DNA of 64,000 bases, taken from assembly GCF_016808095.1 (NCBI RefSeq), contig NC_068977.1, positions 23,833,364 to 23,897,363 of the forward strand, in the 5' to 3' direction. Position numbers and translations under genes: made by a program. The notes below the pieces were generated by a model. It had not been told where the DNA came from and ran no database searches. It saw nothing but the letters and a program-made list of their open reading frames with translations. The DNA comes from Vigna angularis. Lineage: Eukaryota; Streptophyta; Magnoliopsida; Fabales; Fabaceae. Below are positions 11,011 to 22,157 of the stretch, one piece after another; position 1 is the stretch's first letter; each line of letters starts with the position of its first letter.

Positions 11011-14000
11011 GAAGGGCAAATAAGGTATGGGGAGGTGCAGGGAGCGGTTGGTGGTGGTGGAGGGAGCAACGCGCAGCGTCATTAAGCTTCAGCCCAAAAC
11101 GTTGCACTTCCAGCTCCATAATGGACCATCTCAATTCAGCCAAGATATCATTAGCCAGCCATTACCAGCCCAACTCCTATTTTGACCAAATTAAAAGCCT
11201 ATAAAAGCAAAAAGAAGTTTTTATTTATTTTTCTTAATATTTTTACTAAATGGGAAAATACCTATATATGTAACTGAAAAGGGAAAATTAACATTATTTC
11301 TATCAAAAACCTATTTTTATCCTATTTATACTATTTTATCTTAATTCTAGAAAATTAAAAGCTAATGAGGGTGCACACTCATGGCTTGATATCAAAGATG
11401 ATTTTCCTTTCTTAACTCTGAAGGTTTTGGAAAAGAAAGGTTGATGTTTATAGTGACGCTCATCTTATTAAAGCCTTTATTTAGAATTCGTTAAAGCCTT
11501 TAAGAAAAATTCTTGCCTCGAAGATAATGTGTTTGAAGACTAGGACTTTTGAGTTCAAAGGATGGATTAAGATGTTGGAGTTCATAAGTAATGTTTTCTA
11601 TAAGGGAGTTTTCAAGAACAAAGTCAAGAGAATCAGATATAATAAGAAGAATTGAGTTTAAAGGTCAGAATAAGAGGAGTTTTGTTGTAAGCATTAGTAT
11701 AGTAAGGTTTGAGAAATCAACTTAGTTTTAGATACCAATAATGTTAGAGGTCAGAAGAAGTGGAGGTGTTGGTGTGCACTGGTATGGCAATGTTTGAGGA
11801 GGCAACATGGTTTGATACATCAGCGATGTTGAGATTTGAAGAAGACAAGTAGTGGAAAGTTTAAGGTTTAGTCTAAGAAATAAATAAGAATTTTGAAGTG
11901 GGCCAAGGGGAAACAATCTTTATAAAAAAAAGAATAAGGTTAAGAAGAAGTTGAGTAGTTGTGTAGGGTCGAGTTTCTAAGTTGAAAGAAAATAAAGTCT
12001 TTGAGAAAAATGAAGTATTGTAACGGTCTTAAGTTAAGTATCTAATCAGAAAGAGATGGTTAAGTTTTATCAACAAGTAGATACTGTAGACTCAAGTTTA
12101 GAATGATGTTCTAAGATTAATGGTTCTTATAGAAGAAAGGTTTGACCATGGGCTGAGATAAAAAAATTCAAGTAACAAAGGAAGAAGCACATCAAAGTGT
12201 TAATTGTGTAAGTAAAGGTAAGGCTAGAGAATTAAGAGCACTATGAATGAGAAAAGGAGAAGAAAGGTCTTGAAATAGATAAAAAGGGGGTGTCTACAAT
12301 ATAAGTTACTGAAGTGGTTATCTAAAATGGTCAAGGAGTTTAGGTTGGTAGAGATGTTCAGAGATATGAAGTTGCAGGTTGTGTTAGAGTCAATTTTCAT
12401 CGGTTGTAGTTATGTGGGGGTGTTGAGTGATCAACTGAGTTTAATCAAAAGAGAAGTAGTTGTTGGATGTTGTGTTATAGAATATAGTGACCCTAAACCT
12501 TAAACCCTAAACCCAAACCCTAAACCCTAAATCCTAAGGTTAAGATTTGAAAAGGTAAATTCTTGAAGAAAGTTTGAGGGTAAGTTGATAAGGTTTGTTG
12601 TGGTAGTGGTTCCGTGAAGATTTCTAAGTTATGTGGCATTTGACGAGGTAATCAAAGTGCTTAAATTGGAGGTTTATGTGGAGTAAACTCTTAGCAGGTT
12701 GAAGCTTAACCTTATGAGATAATGGGTCGTCTATAAGTCTTGTTCTAATGGATTTTGATCTTTCAAAAGTATTTCTAGTTTTAAGGGAAAGAAAACAATG
12801 GTGGTACATTAAGTGGGGATTAAACAAAAGATGAGAATTGGTGTTATGGGAATCCAGGATGTCTGATAAACACTAGTGAAGAAGAGACGATGTTGTTCTT
12901 TCATAAGTTTAGGGTGTGATCACAAGGGAGGTTTGGTTGTTTTCAAATCGTTCTCTAGTGGTTTATGGTCTTCTAGAGAAGTTTCATGTTTCAAGAAGGA
13001 AGGTCAGTGGTTATACATCAATTGTGGATCAAGTTAGAAAGTGGAGAAAAAGGGTTGTGAGAACCAAAAGAGTTTAACATGGATATGTGAAGAAGAGAAG
13101 ATCAGGTTTTGTGTGGTGTAAGGGTTTTTGGTGGTGTTGAAACAGAGATAGTGGTAACAATTTCTTTTTTTTTTTGTAATTCCTGTGGAAGGTGTGGAGT
13201 ATATGAGGCAGGTGATGGGTTGGTTGAAGAAGTCGTGGTTTGAACTCAGTGTAATCGTAAGAAAAACTACAAGTTTGATATTTCTCAAAAGAAAAGTATA
13301 GGACAGATTGAAACCGTTTAGTATAAGTATGGGCTGCTAGGAGTGGCTTTTAGCATGTCCATTTTCTAGGAATAAAAACAGTTTTAAGAAAACAGAATGA
13401 CAAGGTTATCATAGAACAGAATAATTCTCAGAGTTTTTGTAAGATCATAGAAGTTTTTAAGAAGGTTTTTCAAAGGTGTTAGTTATCAGGTTCTAGTTGT
13501 TATGAAGAAAATGTCCTTCTCAATAAAAACGATTCATAAGGAAGTATGGGAATCAGAGTAGCGCAACGGATGATAGTGGGCATGTTCTTATCAATAAGTG
13601 GCATGTGTGAAGAGCTTTCATAATCATGGATTGGTGGTTTGTGAAGAGTGAACTTCTTTAAGAAGGTAGTGATGTTGTTATTTGAGGATAGATTGGGAGT
13701 GTTCAATGCCTTCAAAAGCTAGAAATGAGATTATTAATGGGAAAATAGGTATGAGATAGAGAGGATAAAGTGAGTCTACAGTTTCAAGCTGTAGTGTCAT
13801 ATTTGGAGTGATAAAGAGTTATAGGACGCTGAACAGGGAAAGTGGGTCAAGGAGACAAAGAAAATTAACTGAGTTTTGGTTTCAAGTGAGGTCAGAATCT
13901 TGAGGTGAGGAAGTGTTAACTATGACTAGAAACAAAAAGAAGATTCAAGTTCTTGGTTTGGTATGGATTGAGTAAGAGTTGGTTTAAGACTAGGAAGAGT

Positions 14001-14770
14001 AGGGTCTGAGGTAAAGTTGTAAAAAGATTTCATTAGTATAGTTGAAAAACTATAACTAGTGACTTTCTCAAAATAGTTGAGAAAAGGAAGTTTGGAAAAT
14101 CTTAATTTGAAATGTATCATAAAATGGCTAGGTATTGATCAAGCTAGAGATTTCAAGTAGTGAAGGATATATATTTATGCGTGTTTACGAGCTAATGGTC
14201 AAGAAATGAAAATGGATCCAATTGGTGGGTTAAAGAAGTGAAGATGGAGAATTATACCTTAATAATGGGATAGCATAGTTGGAAACTATGTTACTCAATG
14301 GAGATAAGTAAAGCAATGTGGAATCATTAGAATGGGTGTGTTTAAAGGGATCAAGAGCATAACAGTTGGTAGTTAAGTTTGAAGTCATGAGTAATCAAGT
14401 CGGTTGTAGGGTGTTTCTTAGAGGAATCAAAAGAAGGTCAAGGGATATTAGTCAAAGGTTGATCTAAAGTCAAGGCTAGTGGAAAGTTTTAGAAGAAATT
14501 CACAAGAGGCAGTGGAAGATAGATGGGTAGGTTTTCAGTTTGGTAGATGTTGTTTGGTCGATCATGTGGAAAAAATCCTTCAAAACTAAGGTTTAGAGGG
14601 AGAATTTCTTTGGAGAATAATGGCTAGACCAATCTACACCAGTGAACATTAGAGTATTTTAACATAGAGGCAAGGTTTTCATGTTAGAGGTTAAGTTATG
14701 TGGTTATGATAGAGAAAATGAGGAGAATAGGTTTTTGTTCTACTTGATCAGTGAATTTTCGAGGACGAAA
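11011..14770 (+). other. non-coding interior of the old LTR element
   Basis: About 3.7 kb with many stops in all frames and a purine bias on the plus strand. No gag, protease, reverse transcriptase or integrase motif was recognised. Small open frames on both strands look like chance. The region holds the telomere-like block at 12491-12538. Confidence 0.55.
12491..12538 (+). repeat. interstitial telomere-like repeat, seven degenerate CCCTAAA units
   Basis: Seven consecutive heptamers or near-heptamers of CCCTAAA, with variants CCTTAAA, CCCAAA and TCCTAAG. This is the C-rich strand of the plant telomere repeat TTTAGGG. Confidence 0.9.
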
Positions 14771-14790
14771 ATTTTTCTTGTTGGGGAGAA
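14771..14790 (+). promoter_or_regulatory. polypurine tract before the 3' LTR
   Basis: TTGGGGAGAA lies directly before the LTR start TGTGAAGACC, the usual position of the plus-strand priming site of Ty3-type elements. Confidence 0.6.
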
Positions 14791-16466
14791 TGTGAAGACC
14801 TAGAAAATGACATTTTAGAAATGGTGGTAGTGTAAAAATAGGGAGACTAAATTATTTTAATATTAAATGGTTTTATTGGAAATAGTTTTCTTATAAACGA
14901 GTTTCATTATTTTAAAACATACAATCTCTCTTGAAACCACTTTTCTAGAGTCTCCTGCCTTCTCTCTAAGAGTTCTTGTACCCTATTCATCTGTTTGATG
15001 ATCAGAGACCGCCTGTGTGATCCTCACGGTGAGATCTTCAAGTCTACCCAATCAGTTTCTCAAATAGAATAAGTCAGCCTTTTACTTTTTCTCTGGTTTC
15101 ATGTTCTTCAATGCATGTAAGGTTTCTCTTTATCGGATGTATGATTCGAGCCTTTCCTTCAATTCTCTACTGATCAATGGTTCTAATGGTGTACCCCGAT
15201 CATGTTTTCGTTGTCTATAGGTGTTCTTTGGTCTCTTTGAACTGAGAGAGCAAAGTAGGGTTCTCTAGAAGCTGGTTTGAGCTCCTAAAAGGTAATGGAA
15301 GCTAGTGTTTATTACTAACTGTTAATTTATAAGTATAATTTGTGATTATTTGGATAATAGTATGATTTAATTGAAATTGTGATATATGTTATAGTATTTA
15401 TTGTGTTTGCATGATGTTAGTTTATGGTATGTTGATGTAATGTTTGACGTGATGTGATTTTGATGATTATTGAATGTGTGAATTGTATGTTATTAATTTG
15501 TATCTGATGATTGGAATTGGATGTTAGGGTAAGGAGTAAGGAGCTATGTTAGCCTCAAAAACTTGTTGGGCGTGATTTCGACAAGTGTACCGAATCGTTT
15601 CAAGTAATAAATCGGTAAGACCGGGTATCGTTTTCCCAAGAGACTCGTAATACTAGAGAATTGTGCGATTAACAACTCATATAGACTCAAGAACATAACA
15701 ACAATTTAAGAATATGTGCAAAAAGATAAATTCACAAGTAATTACAAGGTTGGACTTTGGTATTGAAGGTACTTGGAAATGGAAAATACTAGAAATGGTA
15801 TGAAATGACATTGTTAAGGTTAGTTTTCACCAATGCACTCTTGTGTATAACCAATTTCATCTCCTCTCTATCAATTTACTAAAGTCAATCCACTAAAACA
15901 CTCTAGCCCTAATCCCTTAGGTGAGAGAGCCTAGGTTTTCCTTATCAAACTCCAATCCCTTGTACAATCTAACAAGCAAACCCGCATTAAAGAGCTAGGA
16001 TCTAAGACAACATGTGAATCATCTTCTATCCCTAGAATCAATGAACCACAAGGACTCCTATTTCAGTTCTGGGTTTCATCTTACGTCCCCATAATCCATA
16101 AAACCAAAAAATCAAGTCATGAACGTCCCCATTACATGCAAGCTTTAAGATCGGAAACAAGAATACTAGCAATTGATAGAAAAGGCATATATATAATCAA
16201 ATCATTCAACAATTACACAAGAATTCAAAGGCTACAACTAATCCCAACAAGATGGGTTTGGTTCTCCATTTCCATGGAGAACCCTAAAGCTTACAAACAT
16301 GGAAGATGGAAGAAGAAGGAGACCCAAAGGAAGAGGAGGAGATGTTCCCACAAGCTCCTCACGCCCTCCATGAGCTCCAGCCGTGAAATCGCACCTCCAA
16401 AGAACCAAAGACCGTTTCTCCTTTGTGTTTCTGGGTTAAATAAGTTGTCAGCCACATCAGTAAAAA

Positions 16467-16560
16467 TCGCGCCCGGCGCCCCTCTGTTTCGCGCCCGGGC
16501 GCGAGACTCACTGGAAAGTCACGCCCGGGCGCCCCATTTCTCACGCCCGGGCGTGAAACT
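16467..16560. repeat. GCGCCCGGGCGC palindrome cluster in LTR copy 1
   Basis: Four variants of GCGCCCGGGCGC/ACGCCCGGGCGT occur within about 95 bp in an otherwise AT-rich LTR. Copy 2 has the counterpart at 23858-23946. Confidence 0.9.
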
Positions 16561-16577
16561 CTCTGGAAGCTGAAAGT

Positions 16578-16997
16578 GGACGAACGTCCACTTCTCGCTG
16601 CCGAGTGTCAGCGCCTCCTTGGACGAGCGTCCTCTTTTGCTCGCTGGATGAACGTCCTCTTCTGCATGGACGAGCGTCCTCTCGTTTCTTCGCTGGACGA
16701 GCGTGCATTGCGCATCTCTCAGGACGAGCGTCCTCTTCTGCCTGGCTGGACGAGCGTCCACTTCTGCCTGGCTGGACGAGCGTCCGCTCTTCTGCCTTCT
16801 GGACTAGCGTCCACTGTGTGTCTCGCTGGACGTCTTCGCTGGACGAGCGTCCTCTTAACTCTCTGGACGAACGTCCTCCATGAGCTCCTGGACGAGCGTC
16901 CTCTTTTCTCTTCTGGACGAGCGTCCCCTCTAAACGTCCTGGACGAGCGTCCTCTTGCTGGCGACGAGCGTTTCTGGTGTGCGACGAGCGTTTCTGC
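16578..16997. repeat. GGACGAGCGTCC palindrome array in LTR copy 1
   Basis: More than a dozen copies of GGACGAGCGTCC or one-base variants are spaced 15-50 bp apart by C/T-rich linkers. The array ends in several GACGAGCGTTTCTG units. Confidence 0.95.
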
Positions 16998-17967
16998 GTG
17001 CCTTGTGGTTGGTTTATCTCTATAATTTGTTGGAGACTCTGACTTTTAGCTACAAAATAAGGGATTATTGATGAAAGTACATCAAAGTAGCCAAAAACAC
17101 AATTATTTAGAAAACAAGACAAAAGAAGAGGATTTAATAAGTTATAAGTTAGAAAGGAGTTGATTTTGCTACTAAAATGATGCTTAAATAATGGTAAAAT
17201 TTAGCATTATCAAGCTATCAAATACATAGGTTTTGTGGTTGAAAATAGAGGTTTTAATAGGCAAATTTGTGAGATAGGATTTTTATTTAGAAACTTTATG
17301 TTTCAGGTTTGAGTATATCTTATTTAAGACTTGATAGAAGTAGGAATTAGTTGAAATTTGACCTAACACTAAGGGATAGTTCGTTATTGGTGTTTTGGAT
17401 AGTTTTAAATGCAAAATTTGAGGTTTGTAGTAATGCGATTTTGAATTAGAAGGTTTAGGCTAAAGGTGATGGTTTTTAATTTGTGTTTGAGTCTATTAGG
17501 ACTTGTTCAAGTTGTTAGGTTGTGAAAACAAGGTGTAGAAGGTGTAAATCCGAGTTTTGCACTTTTGGAGTTATCAAATGAATGAGTGCACCTAGTTTTG
17601 AGTCTAATGATTAAAGGAGTACTTTTCTTTAATTTTAAATGTGATTTTCATCGATTATAGGGTGTAAGGAATGTATTTGATCATTAGAACAAAGCTCAAG
17701 TGCATCAAAGGCAAGTTTCGAAGTGTGTTGTTTGTTGTCATGGGACTTGAGTGCCCCCTAAGCTCCCTTTTTGCGCCCACTTTGGGCTTGAACGCCCCCT
17801 GAGTCCCTCTTTTTCCATGAAGAACTCGCTCGAGTGCCCTTGATCACCCTCAAAGCGCCACTGGGTTTTTAAGTCTTGGTTTTGTCCTGTGTTTTCTGAT
17901 GCACTGTTTTGGTTTCCTTGATGGATTTAAAATGGTTTTATATGAGTTTTGATATGTTATAAGAAGT

Positions 17968-17969
17968 GC

Positions 17970-18058
<89 letters not shown>

Positions 18059-18103
18059 TGTATATGTATATGTATATGTATATATATGTATATGTATGTG
18101 GGA
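17968..18103. repeat. (TA)n/(TATG)n microsatellite
   Basis: A 136-bp run of TA dinucleotides with interspersed TG. It sits at the same LTR position as the shorter (AT)n in the 5' LTR. The Ile-Tyr-rich minus-strand frames across it are not genes. Confidence 0.95.
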
Positions 18104-18325
18104 TATATGATGATGATGAATAAGTGATTAATAATGTGAATGGGATTGATGGACGTAATTCCATGATCTTTATGGAGGGGTTGCATAGGGGTGTCCTATA
18201 GTGTTGTTAGTATTGTCAGAGTTAAGTTGGGAGTTTATCCTGACGCTCTCAATAACCGTAATCTTAAGTAGAGATGAATGGTTATGTCGTGGAGAGTAGT
18301 AGGAAGTCCTAGTCTAGGGACTTTA

Positions 18326-19216
18326 TGTCGGAACAATCGGTACCGTCATAGAGTCGCGGCAGCGGAATAAAATATAGATAGCGGAAAGCGTGTAACGATC
18401 ACAACACAAGTTAAAATATATGCTAAGAGTTTAGGGATCAAGAAAATCAACACAGAATTTTTATCCTGGTTCGAATCAAAAGATTCTACGTCCAGTCGTT
18501 AATCACTATGAATAGTGATTAACCTTTTTTCACTAAAATATGGTTTGCAAATTACAATCAGATAATCAAAATAAGCAAAGAATAGAAAACACTTTCCTTC
18601 GACAAACGAACGGAAGAACCTGCTCAGCCAACTTGAAGAGAACCGCTCCGACCTTTGACACACAAAACGCGAGCTTCTCCTATTCACAAGACCAGGCAAG
18701 AGCACTCTATCACTTTGAGAACTTCCTCAGACAAACTGTATTCTCAAAATGGCATATATCCTTTTCACTCACAGAGAGCTTCCCTTAGGCACAAAGCTCT
18801 AATACTCTCAATTGAAAAGTTCTGTCTAAGAGCTGTGAAGACATCTATTTATAAGCCTAGTTTCGTGCATGGTCAAAAACTGAAAAGACATCTCCCAACT
18901 GCCACTGATAATCGATTATCAAAAGTGATAATCGATTATTTGTGTCCGTTATGGGGTTTACAAAAAAGTGATAATCGATTATATGATGTGATAATCGATT
19001 ATTCCTGTATGACTCTGTGATAATCGATTATTGTCATTCCATAATCGATTATTGCAGTTAAAAATGCAAGTTTACAAAGTTTACAAGAATTTCCTACTAC
19101 ATTTAATCTCTACAAATTGCTTTTAACAAATTCTAATATCTTCTTCAACTAAAACTTCTTGCAGCATCATCAAAACAAATTTCTTCAAGATTTACCAATA
19201 CTCCTTATTGGTAACA
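18326..19216 (-). repeat. LTR (3' LTR in element orientation) of the copia element
   Basis: 891 bp, TG..CA ends. It contains six ATAATCGATTAT palindromes between 18907 and 19053. Confidence 0.95.
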
Positions 19217-19230
19217 ATCTCCCCCTTTTT
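19217..19230 (-). promoter_or_regulatory. polypurine tract of the copia element
   Basis: On the minus strand AAAAAGGGGGAGAT lies directly against the LTR. Further CTCCCCC blocks (plus strand) follow between 19340 and 19410, as in SIRE-type elements. Confidence 0.8.
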
Positions 19231-19985
19231 GATGATGATCAAAAAATACCTTCTTGTTAAAAGCATTTCTAATTTCCTGCACAGATTTCATACTTACAAA
19301 CATGTTAGTAATAACTGCACTACTTAAATTAGAAGTTTTCTCCCCCTTTTTGATCATAAACAAAAAGTAAAAAAGTGGAAAAACTCCCCCTCAAATTTTT
19401 CTCCCCCTCAACAAAAGAATTGATGCATTTCAAAACAGAAATAAAATTGAAATTTCATAACATGAAAGAATAGAATACCTCATGGAATATAAGAAAAACA
19501 GAAATTCAACTCTAATTAAGAAGTACAAACAATATTAATTAATCCATAATAGAGATAAAAAAAAGATATCTAACAAACTCATATATCTTCCCCTGAATGT
19601 AATAATCCCCTTTTAAAAAAAGACTAAAAAAAAATTTAAAAAGTTTTTTTTTTTTTTTTTACGCCGTGACTTAAGATAATCGATTATTACTTTAAATAAT
19701 CGATTATGTGCGAACCAAATTGTCAAAATCCAAATTTTTGAGGATGAGATAATCGATTATTACCCTTGGTAATCGATTATTTACGTTAATTTCCGAAAAA
19801 CACAAATTTGGGCCAAATTTTCAACCTAAGACACATCTAACATTCATAAATTATTTCAAAGCTCTTAAAAAAATACCAGGATACCATAGAGTCTTCTTTT
19901 CCTTTTGAAAAATTAACCTGCAAAACCAAACAATAGAGTTTTGGTCCCCATAATCTCATTTGGGTCCTTTAAGGTTAGAGACAAT
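19231..19985 (-). other. non-coding remnant between gag stop and polypurine tract
   Basis: About 750 bp where pol would be expected; no coding sequence is seen. It holds four more ATAATCGATTAT-type palindromes between 19676 and 19782 and a run of T near 19645. Confidence 0.7.
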
Positions 19986-21221
19986 TTACTTTATAAGAGG
20001 AATCCAAACATATTTTCCATTTGGAACATCAAAATGTTTAATTCTACATTTGTTAGAAGTGTGCCCCTTTTTCATACAATAAAAGCATGTGACAACATTT
20101 TGGTTTCTATAAGACACAGTTCCTTTTTCAACCCATACCCTACGGGTTCTTTTAATTTTGTTCTTACTTTTAAAAACACTTTTGTTTTTATAAACCTTTC
20201 TAACAGTTATAGGCATTTCAATATTATTATTTCTAGTTTCAACTTCAAGAAGATTTTCAAGAATATCAATATCAAGCATATAACTCTTACATGAAAGACA
20301 TTCAACAGGATGTTCAACATTTGAAGACTCTTTCATTTCCAAGTTGCAAATTTTATTTCTCAAACTTATTTCCTCATCTAATGCCTTCTCATATTTAATT
20401 CGCAATTCTTTAAATTCCTTTTTCAAATTTTTATGAGCAACATTCAATTTTTCAGATTCATCAAGCAATTCAAGAAAAGCTTTTTGCAAATCAAATTCAC
20501 TACATTCAGAATTAGAACAACTTACTTGGCTTGCAGTGTCATCAACATTAGCTGTCAAACATAAGTTTGTTTCTTCAACAGAATCACTTGAACTACTTGA
20601 GTCATTATCAACCCAAGCAATGTGAACCTTCTTCTTTTTGTGAAATTTCTTGATAATTGGACAAACGACTTTTATATGGCCTCTTTCACCACATCCATAA
20701 CATTTAAAGCTTGATGAGGAACCTTGATTGTCCTTCTTTTTCTTCAAGAGTTGGCTTTTAGATGATTCATTGCTGGCCATTAAGCATAGATTTTCTTGCT
20801 TATTTGAATTGTTTGAGCTTGAGGAGCTTGAATCAGACAACGTCAACTTAACAACATCTGTGACTTTATCATGAGTAACTCTTAAAAATTCCCACATTTC
20901 CTGAGCACTTTCATAAACAGAAACTTTGAAAAAATCATCAAGGGTTAGTGCAGATAAAATTATGTTCCTAGCCCTAACATCATATTGTGCCATTCTATTT
21001 TCATCCATAGTCCACTGTAAAAATGGTTTTTCTACCTGCATATCATTTACAAAAATAGTGGGAACAATTGGTCCATTCATAACAACTTCCCAAATACCCC
21101 TGTCAATAGACTCCAAAAATATTTGCATTCTTATTTTCCAAAACGCATAATTTTCCCCCGTAAACAAAGGAGGTCTATCAATAGAAGCACCCTCAGCATA
21201 AACTTGGTTAAGACCGCCCAT
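19986..21221 (-). CDS. gag: copia-type Gag with two CCHC zinc knuckles
   Basis: A 411-residue frame starts at the ATG at 21221 (MGGLNQVYAEGASIDRPP). The frame stays open 43 codons further upstream into the LTR, but those residues precede the family start and cross the primer site. Near the N-terminus the pattern PPLFTGENYAFWKIRMQIFL is the UBN2/DUF4219-type capsid start of plant copia Gags. Two zinc knuckles are seen: CYGCGERGHIKVVC in the middle, CFYCMKKGHTSNKC near the C-terminus. A Glu/Lys-rich probable coiled coil lies between them. The protein should assemble the particle and bind element RNA. It ends soon after the second knuckle, without a protease. The frame is intact, so the element may still make Gag. 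Confidence 0.92.
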   Translation of the reverse strand: MGGLNQVYAEGASIDRPPLFTGENYAFWKIRMQIFLESIDRGIWEVVMNGPIVPTIFVNDMQVEKPFLQWTMDENRMAQYDVRARNIILSALTLDDFFKVSVYESAQEMWEFLRVTHDKVTDVVKLTLSDSSSSSSNNSNKQENLCLMASNESSKSQLLKKKKDNQGSSSSFKCYGCGERGHIKVVCPIIKKFHKKKKVHIAWVDNDSSSSSDSVEETNLCLTANVDDTASQVSCSNSECSEFDLQKAFLELLDESEKLNVAHKNLKKEFKELRIKYEKALDEEISLRNKICNLEMKESSNVEHPVECLSCKSYMLDIDILENLLEVETRNNNIEMPITVRKVYKNKSVFKSKNKIKRTRRVWVEKGTVSYRNQNVVTCFYCMKKGHTSNKCRIKHFDVPNGKYVWIPLIK

Positions 21222-21252
21222 TTTCGAAAAATTTGAAAAACTATCAAAGCAA

Positions 21253-21264
21253 GCTCTGATACCA
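21253..21264 (-). promoter_or_regulatory. primer-binding site (initiator-Met tRNA)
   Basis: The minus strand reads TGGTATCAGAGC two bases inside the LTR, the standard plant copia primer site. It fixes the element orientation. Confidence 0.93.
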
Positions 21265-21266
21265 AT

Positions 21267-22157
21267 TGTCGGAACAATCGGTACCGTTATAGAGTCGCGG
21301 CAGCGGAATAAAATATAGATAGCGGAAAGCATGTAACGATCACAACACAAGTTAAAATATATGCTAAGAGTTTAGGGATCAAGAAAATCAACACAGAATT
21401 TTTATCCTGGTTCGAATCAAAAGATTCTACGTCCAGTCGTTAATCACTATGAATAGTGATTAACCTTTTTTCACTAAAATATGGTTTGCAAATTACAATC
21501 AGATAATCAAAATAAGCAAAGAATAGAAAACACTTTCCTTCGACAAACGAACGGAAGAACCTGCTCAGCCAACTTGAAGAGAACCGCTCCGACCTTTGAC
21601 ACACAAAACGCGAGCTTCTCCTATTCACAAGACCAGGCAAGAGCACTCTATCACTTTGAGAACTTCCTCAGACAAACTGTATTCTCAAAATGGCATATAT
21701 CCTTTTCACTCACAGAGAGCTTCCCTTAGGCACAAAGCTCTAATACTCTCAATTGAAAAGTTCTGTCTAAGAGCTGTGAAGACATCTATTTATAAGCCTA
21801 GTTTCGTGCATGGTCAAAAACTGAAAAGACATCTCCCAACTGCCACTGATAATCGATTATCAAAAGTGATAATCGATTATTTGTGTCCGTTATGGGGTTT
21901 ACAAAAAAGTGATAATCGATTATATGATGTGATAATCGATTATTCCTGTATGACTCTGTGATAATCGATTATTGTCATTCCATAATCGATTATTGCAGTT
22001 AAAAATGCAAGTTTACAAAGTTTACAAGAATTTCCTACTACATTTAATCTCTACAAATTGCTTTTAACAAATTCTAATATCTTCTTCAACTAAAACTTCT
22101 TGCAGCATCATCAAAACAAATTTCTTCAAGATTTACCAATACTCCTTATTGGTAACA
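21267..22157 (-). repeat. LTR (5' LTR in element orientation) of the copia element
   Basis: 891 bp and nearly identical to 18326-19216. It should carry the element promoter, reading on the minus strand. Confidence 0.95.

Larger units (their letters stand above)
15547..17212 (-). mobile_element. Tat-type Ty3 solo LTR (copy 1)
   Basis: A 1,666-bp unit with TG..CA ends (TGTTAGCC..TTATCA on plus). It is flanked by a perfect 5-bp duplication AGCTA at 15542-15546 and 17213-17217. It is about 90% or more identical by eye to 22933-24603, where a primer-binding site fixes the orientation as minus. There is no internal domain, so it is a solo LTR produced by LTR-LTR recombination. It contains the GC-rich palindrome cluster and the GGACGAGCGTCC array described separately. 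The short open frames inside it on both strands are a by-product of the palindromes. Confidence 0.9.
18326..22157 (-). mobile_element. young gag-only copia element (SIRE-like, non-autonomous)
   Basis: A 3,832-bp element with two 891-bp LTRs beginning TGTCGGAACA and ending TTGGTAACA. It is flanked by a perfect 5-bp duplication CTTTA (18321-18325 and 22158-22162). The LTRs differ at only two positions by my reading (C/T and G/A within the first 75 bp), so insertion is recent. On the minus strand the order is LTR, primer site complementary to initiator-Met tRNA, one gag frame, purine tract and LTR. There is no protease, integrase or reverse transcriptase, so it must depend on proteins from a related element. 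Confidence 0.95.

Noticed and set aside
16578..16997. Palindromic repeats separated by variable linkers, superficially CRISPR-like
   Set aside because: Spacing is irregular, linkers are related to each other, no cas gene exists, and the array is inside a plant LTR.
16136..17122. Several open frames of 60-190 codons on both strands over the LTR of copy 1 (repeats of LDERPL / DARPG-type residues)
   Set aside because: The 12-bp palindrome is a multiple of three and reads without stops on both strands, so the frames are a by-product of the repeat. The same applies to 23662-24434 and 50974-51325.
17850..18186. Minus-strand frames rich in Ile-Tyr
   Set aside because: Translation of the TA/TATG microsatellite.
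18499..18788. Frames of 68-121 codons present identically in both copia LTRs (also 21440-21961)
   Set aside because: They are duplicated only because the LTR is; they overlap each other on both strands and do not resemble a known protein.
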